From NCBI GenBank assembly GCA_028565635.1, contig JAOXYB010030920.1, positions 4,232-14,711 of the forward strand: 10,480 bases of DNA, read 5' to 3'. The DNA comes from Phoronis ovalis. Taxonomy: Eukaryota; Phoronida; Phoronidae. The first letter of the stretch is position 1. Each line of letters opens with the position of its first letter. Below, piece after piece: positions 6,643 through 10,480 of this stretch. A model generated the notes under the pieces. It saw only the letters and a program-made list of their open reading frames with translations. It ran no database searches and had not been told where the DNA came from. A program made the translations under genes and the position numbers.

Positions 6643-9600
6643 CTGAAAACAAACAAAATACTATTACACAAGTGCAAACTGATTACATAGTCAGCAAACT
6701 GATTACATAGTCAGCAAACTGATTACATAGTCAGCAAACTGATTACATAGTCAGTTTATTTATTTACAGACAACAGGCTTACTTTACACTGAATAATTTA
6801 ATATCGATATACTGTAAATTCTTCTTCTTAAAACTTATTACTGACATAAATAAATCCTATGTGAACTCTTATCCCAGGAGTAATGCTTGGCATGATGTTG
6901 CTGTAGGACTTACCCTGAATCTTGCCCTGTGGGAGATGTTCTGTATGATCGCCGTTTGGGACTGTCAATTGGCTCTTTTAACATACTATATGAAGGATCG
7001 GTGTCCTCGCTGAAAGTAAGAAAAGACATCTTGTGATATGTATTCAGACAAAACAAGTCTCAAGAACACAACAGAAGATACAGCTCTAAAACAATAATGG
7101 TATTACATTTAGTAATGATTCAACATATTTTAAAATGCAATTGCTACAGAACTACGATACATATAATGGTAGATCTACCATGATCATGATTATATGTGTG
7201 ATAGCACTTGCCACCTTAAAATGTAACACGTAACTAGAAGTGTAAACAAGAGTTCTGAATGACACATCAGTATTTCTGCAACTATATTTACATTAATGGT
7301 GCAAATTGATCTCTGTGGTCTCTGTCATCTGTCATGCTGCTGATTGATCTCCCCCTGAATGACGGCACCTGCAAATATTACCAGAATTACAATAAATCAA
7401 AAACAACAGCTTTTTAGTACGGCTACTAATACATTAATATCATAATTGCACTTCTTAAATATGTAGATATCAGATATTTTTCAGCGTTCTGCATTACATG
7501 TATAGGTAATACATTTATTTTATTGTAATACTGACATTGAATCTTGTGTAACAGATAAAGCTCGACAGTTAATTTAGTCGAGATCAGGAAACATTAACAA
7601 GATTACCACAATAAATAATGTTGAAATTCAATAAGATACACACAGTCTGAATAAATCCATCCGTTCATGTTCCGTGCATTCTCAACTAACATTTGGGCTT
7701 AACCATAGTCAACTTTAGTTTATTATCTCACAAGTAGAAGAACAATATTCTCTTGATTTATACATAGTGCCCAAGCAATACTCGGGCACTGTATACATTA
7801 TGTATATACGAATCAAGAGACTATCATTCTTCTGCTTTTCGAGATAATAAATGAAAATTGACTGTCAATGGTTAGTTGAGAAGGCACAGAACACTAAAAG
7901 ATGGATTTAATCAGACTGAGATGCACCTAACAGTGTATTCAAGTTGTCTGTTAAATGTCCACTCACATCTTCCTCATATTCTCTCTTGCAGGCTGCACTT
8001 AATTCCTTCTTCAGTGTGTTAACGTGACGTTTGTGAGACTCAATTTCATCCTTAAGGGCAGCCATTTTTGAAAATGTTTGCTGTTGAGCATCCACAAAAC
8101 TGCCAATCAGACTTTGGAAAGCAACCAGTTCTGGTCCTAACTTTCCTGTGTCTGTCGGTAATAGCTCGGAAGACAGCAAAATTTTTGATAATGAAAAATC
8201 TCGCCCTGTACCAAAGTCCTTGCTGAGACCTATCTCCTTTTTCGCTCTATCAAATGCACTCTGAACTGTTTGAATATAATTGGCTAGAATGTCTTTGTCT
8301 CTAAAAAAGAGAATATACAAATACTTATGTAGCTGTGTAGCTTTCGTTGGGACCAGTTTTTTCTTTTTTTTAGATAGTTTCCACTGTTGCTTCAATAGAA
8401 AATTCTCCCGAAAAACCCTCTCTCTAGGTAAAAATATATAAGGTATAAGCAATGGCATACATACATACAAAAGCAATGGCATGAGACTGATCAACTCAGC
8501 ATTATCAATCAGTCAGCTAGTCTATGCTACTAACTGGACAGCTGTAGTTATACCTATATTATAGCGAGGCAGACAACCCAGCAGCTGAAGGGACCTTGTT
8601 ATCATATGTATAAATAGTAGCAAAGCAAGTACTGTAATTAATTGTACACTGATATACATAATTAATTAAAGTTCATCATAACTAAAATCTAATGCAGCCT
8701 GTATGACTTACTTAGATGCTGTTCTCAGTGCCTTCTCTGCATCATAAACATTGTCTTCCAGGCTTTTTTTCTCCATCTCCAGTTGACCAATGCGATGATC
8801 CAGTGTCTTCAAGATTTGTTCTTTTCTACGAACTTCTAATTTGGCATCAGATAAGCCCTATAGATTCATGAAATAAAAGTGAAAATGAGCATTTTCATTG
8901 ACATCACTAAAGTAACTACATATTTGGATTCTTATTAATTTTGATTGTCTTTGTATATAGCCTCCTTGACTACAAGAACAGAGCATTTTTTGTCAAAATA
9001 CTGGAATCCTCTTGATTTACCTAAGTAAAAAATCTCTCAAGGCTAAGCTATAGCCTCATTGCTGTTTTAAACAAAAATTATAACATTTTTGCTCTGTCAC
9101 AGTGGTGAAATGTGTGAAATTTAATTAGCATTTAATATCACCTTATAAATATCATTAGGTAATCTCATGGGAAAAAATAATAGGTCTACAAAAATCCATT
9201 GCTAATCACTACCAATCTCTGTAAAATTTTGTGTCTTGGAGCTATTTCTTAGAATTACCTGAACAGCTTCAGACAGGGTGTGATCTTTCTCAGCACCCTC
9301 TGATGCTTTTGTATCTATACGACGACTGAGCTGATGCAGCTGATTACTTTGTTCATTCAACAGTTGCTGTGCCTGTTGTTCACGTTTTAGTGCTGCTTCA
9401 AGCTCTTGACAAACACTTTCAAAACGCTTCACTTCCACTAGGTTTTTTCGCTAGAAAACAAATTGATAATGAAACTAAAGATGACATTGTCTGCTTAACA
9501 GGAGATGTAGCAAATTAGTGTCAAATGGAAAATTCTTGAATGCTATCATCAAAGACGTTCTGAAAAGGTCTCAAAACAAACCTATTACAGGCACACTTAT

Positions 9601-9940
9601 TAGGTGTAGTATTTTCAAAATGAGTACATAATAGTAAGTATATAACAGAAATTACAACTATTTCCTATATGACTAACTACATTAAATAAACCTGAAACTG
9701 GTCTCGTTCTTCAAGCTGAGGCTACAGTTAGAAACCAACACCGAGTTAATATCTTACTTCATTTCTGAAGTTTTTGTTTTCCTCCATTTGCCGACCCAGC
9801 TGTACCCTATCTTGCTGCAGTTCATCATTATCTTGTTTGACTTCATTGAGTTCTACTCTTAAGTTCCGTCTATCCACTTCAGCAGCATGAAGCCTCTGTG
9901 TAAATTCTAACAAGTGGTGTTGTAGGGATGACATTGTTTG
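6558..9940 (-). CDS. CCDC171: CCDC171 orthologue, C-terminal part (seven or eight exons)
   Basis: In transcription order the exons are 9940-9758, 9721-9692 (candidate microexon), 9450-9259, 8857-8712, 8300-7967, 7368-7292, 7009-6914 and 6642-6558. They join in one frame to 380 residues (370 without the microexon) and end in TGA at 6560-6558. The first two-thirds is coiled coil with motifs LLEFTQRLHAAEVDRRNLRV, FESVCQELEAALKREQQAQ and a Lys-Asp-Lys-Asp stretch. The last 85 residues form a Ser/Arg/Pro-rich, probably disordered tail. The order of motifs, including ESHKRHVNTLKKEL then PLIEDTDPSYSMLKE, matches my memory of CCDC171 (human protein about 1,330 residues). The molecular function of CCDC171 is not established. 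The N-terminal portion lies beyond 10480. An unrelated long coiled-coil protein is the alternative, which I think less likely. Confidence 0.78.
6675..6754. repeat. Four perfect tandem copies of a 20-mer
   Basis: The unit caaactgattacatagtcag is repeated at 6675-6694, 6695-6714, 6715-6734 and 6735-6754 with no mismatch and no spacer. It lies in the last CCDC171 intron (6643-6913). The lack of divergence points to recent expansion, or to the array being prone to copy-number change. Confidence 0.97.
6914..7009 (-). CDS. CCDC171: CCDC171 exon f (96 bases, phase 2-2)
   Basis: The minus-strand acceptor is tcttactttcag|C (AG at 7011-7010) and the donor GG|gtaagt (6914/6913). It encodes EDTDPSYSMLKEPIDSPKRR and SYRTSPTGQDS plus two bases of Gly. 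The tail is rich in Ser, Pro and Arg, with SP sites suited to proline-directed kinases. The other two frames contain stops. Confidence 0.78.
7159..7197. repeat. Nested palindromes
   Basis: The outer stem acatataat (7159-7167) pairs with attatatgt (7189-7197). Inside lie the perfect 14-base palindrome TGGTAGATCTACCA (7167-7180) and the adjoining CATGATCATG. The region is in CCDC171 intron 7010-7291. Confidence 0.85.
7292..7368 (-). CDS. CCDC171: CCDC171 exon e (77 bases, phase 0-2)
   Basis: The minus-strand acceptor is taatatttgcag|GTG (AG at 7370-7369) and the donor AAT|gtaaat (7292/7291). It encodes VPSFRGRSISSMTDDRDHRD and QFAPL plus two bases of an Ile codon. It has no Met-first ORF and was found from splice sites and phase. 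The last two bases join the C of the next exon to continue EDTDPSYSMLKE. Confidence 0.75.
7643..7918. repeat. Large imperfect palindrome (fold-back element)
   Basis: The outer arms 7643-7690 and 7871-7918 are inverted copies with 41 of 48 positions matching by hand count. The similarity continues inwards: ttattatctc near 7720-7729 pairs with gagataataa at 7841-7850, ctcttgatt at 7750-7758 with aatcaagag at 7811-7819, and agtgccc at 7766-7772 with gggcact at 7784-7790. The loop is about 11 bases. Two small indels shift the centre. It lies in the CCDC171 intron 7369-7966. A degenerate direct repeat AGATACA/AGATGCA at the flanks (7634-7640, 7919-7925) may be a target-site duplication. It has no coding capacity, so it would be MITE-like. 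Confidence 0.88.
7967..8300 (-). CDS. CCDC171: CCDC171 exon d (334 bases, phase 2-0)
   Basis: The minus-strand acceptor is ctcttttttag|A (AG at 8302-8301); the first base completes Lys. The exon holds 111 codons: DKDILANYIQTVQSAFDRAK, a Ser/Leu-rich linker, GPELVAFQSLIGSFVDAQQQ, and the helix DEIESHKRHVNTLKKELSAA, ending KREYEED. The donor GAT|gtgagt at 7967/7966 is strong. Reading through it gives 19 more codons to a TAA at 7909-7907. Confidence 0.85.
8301..8711 (-). other. CCDC171: CCDC171 intron
   Basis: A 411-base intron between phase-matched exons. It contains the 12-mer aagcaatggcat twice (8447-8458 and 8471-8482) around an acat run, and a taattaatt inverted pair near 8637-8668. An open frame on the minus strand enters it from exon d but lacks coding character. 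Confidence 0.75.
8712..8857 (-). CDS. CCDC171: CCDC171 exon c (146 bases, phase 0-2)
   Basis: The minus-strand acceptor is aatctatag|GGC (AG at 8859-8858) and the donor AA|gtaagt (8712/8711). It encodes GLSDAKLEVRRKEQILKTLD and HRIGQLEMEKKSLEDN and ends ALRTAS plus two bases of a Lys codon that the next exon completes. The open frame contains no Met-first ORF long enough to be found by length alone. Confidence 0.85.
8858..9258 (-). other. CCDC171: CCDC171 intron, no recognised content
   Basis: A 401-base AT-rich intron with good splice sites. I see no repeat, RNA or extra exon. Confidence 0.75.
9259..9450 (-). CDS. CCDC171: CCDC171 exon b (64 codons)
   Basis: The minus-strand acceptor is tgttttctag|CGA (AG at 9452-9451) and the donor CAG|gtaatt (9259/9258). 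It encodes RKNLVEVKRFESVCQELEAA and on through LLNEQSNQLHQLSRRID to DHTLSEAVQ. The upstream codons show that the GTG at 9438 is an internal Val, not a start. Confidence 0.85.
9692..9721 (-). CDS. CCDC171: Candidate 30-base microexon (10 codons)
   Basis: On the minus strand, ggtttctaactgtag|CCT and CAG|gtttat bracket PQLEERDQFQ, phase 0 at both ends, so inclusion or skipping keeps the frame. The peptide fits the coiled coil. The intron from the previous exon would be only 36 bases (9757-9722), below what most animal spliceosomes handle, so it may be unused or a decoy. Confidence 0.48.
9758..9940 (-). CDS. CCDC171: CCDC171 exon a (61 codons)
   Basis: On the minus strand the acceptor is ctgtag|CAA (AG at 9942-9941) and the donor GAA|gtaaga (9758/9757). 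It encodes QTMSSLQHHLLEFTQRLHAA followed by EVDRRNLRVELNEV and a Gln/Asp-rich coiled coil ending NKNFRNE. The internal ATG at 9934 is unlikely to be the start, because the heptads and the acceptor lie upstream of it. Confidence 0.82.
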
Positions 9941-10480
9941 CTACAGTAAGGTAGACAGAACATTAAAATCATTCAGAAAAACAACTCGTAATGAATGAAC
10001 AAAACAGTTAGAATAGGGACGGAATTCTATAAAATATTAAAATTTAGTGTAATTATCATCCAAACGAAATACAGTTAAGAAGTGAATACTATTGAAACTA
10101 CTATATCAATGAACTTTGCAACAACCAAAGTTACTTAATATAAAAAAAACAATAAAATGTGAGAAGATCTCTGTGCATGCCCCTTACGAAAATGTTCTAT
10201 AGAATTCTATAGAGCTTCCATAGAGCTCTATAGAAATTCTATAGAGCATATATTATAGTTCGGAGAGTAAACATTCAGTTGTACCTATATGAAAAACACT
10301 TTTGGGATTTAATACATTTTTTTAATTAGTGCATTAAGCAATTAATAAATTAATTAGTTTAATTTTTTTATTAGGAATTGCTCAGTTATGGTAAACTAAC
10401 AAATTTAGCTTTATAATTATTAAACTGATAAATATTCATAAGCATCAAAATCAGCAGTGTCAAAATGTTATAACCATTTC
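9941..10480 (-). other. CCDC171: CCDC171 intron, 3' part
   Basis: The intron leads to the acceptor at 9942-9941. It is AT-rich with no convincing exon. The palindrome cluster at 10195-10247 is its only clear structure. Confidence 0.65.
10195..10247. repeat. Cluster of CTATAG palindromes
   Basis: TTCTATAGAA (10195-10204), ttctatagagc, ATAGAGCTCTAT (10220-10231) and ttctatagagc again form a degenerate short-period array of self-complementary units. The region is CCDC171 intron upstream of exon 9940. Confidence 0.85.

Noticed and set aside
6675-6754. A CRISPR array
   Set aside because: The 20-base copies touch each other without spacers, and the context is an animal intron.
8301-8494. An N-terminal extension of exon d with a hydrophobic, signal-like start
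   Set aside because: It lies beyond a clear ttttttag acceptor, and the phase matches the upstream exon c exactly, so this is intron read-through and not a separate short gene.

Overview
The window is animal nuclear DNA. Short, moderately GC-rich coding blocks are flanked by canonical GT...AG splice sites and pyrimidine-rich acceptors. They are separated by A+T-rich introns of roughly 130-640 bases, and there is no bacterial-style operon, ribosome-binding site or long intact ORF. The compact introns, AT-rich background and small tandem and fold-back repeats suggest an invertebrate. A lophotrochozoan such as a mollusc or annelid would fit, but the sequence does not prove the phylum.

Two protein genes lie tail to tail. 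On the + strand, positions 1-6000 hold the 3' end of a gene whose last ten coding exons (320-5015) join in frame to 384 residues of coiled coil with a conserved C-terminal block. I recognise it as the orthologue of centlein (CNTLN), the centriole-linker protein. On the - strand, positions 10480-6000 hold the 3' end of a second coiled-coil gene. Seven or eight exons (9940 down to 6558) join in frame to 370 or 380 residues, best matching CCDC171. The upstream parts of both genes lie outside the window. All exon junctions were phased by hand, and every donor/acceptor pair keeps one open frame.

Layout: 1-319 is CNTLN intron; 320-5015 CNTLN exons and introns; 5016-about 6000 CNTLN 3' UTR ending at an AATAAA (5978-5983). 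The CCDC171 3' UTR runs the other way from 6557 to a minus-strand AATAAA at 6002-6007, so the two transcripts probably abut or slightly overlap. CCDC171 coding exons run from 6558 up to 9940, and 9941-10480 is intron.

The main oddities are in CCDC171. There is a large imperfect palindrome (7643-7918) in one intron that also supplies the stop codon of a possible alternative C-terminus. There is a 30-base candidate microexon that would need a 36-base intron. Four perfect 20-base tandem copies lie in the last intron, and nested palindromes lie at 7159-7197 and 10195-10247. CNTLN carries a 39-base minisatellite just upstream of one exon. The possible function shared by the two genes is centrosomal or ciliary. 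That is known for centlein and only a guess for CCDC171. I see no tRNA, rRNA, CRISPR array, virus or autonomous transposon.
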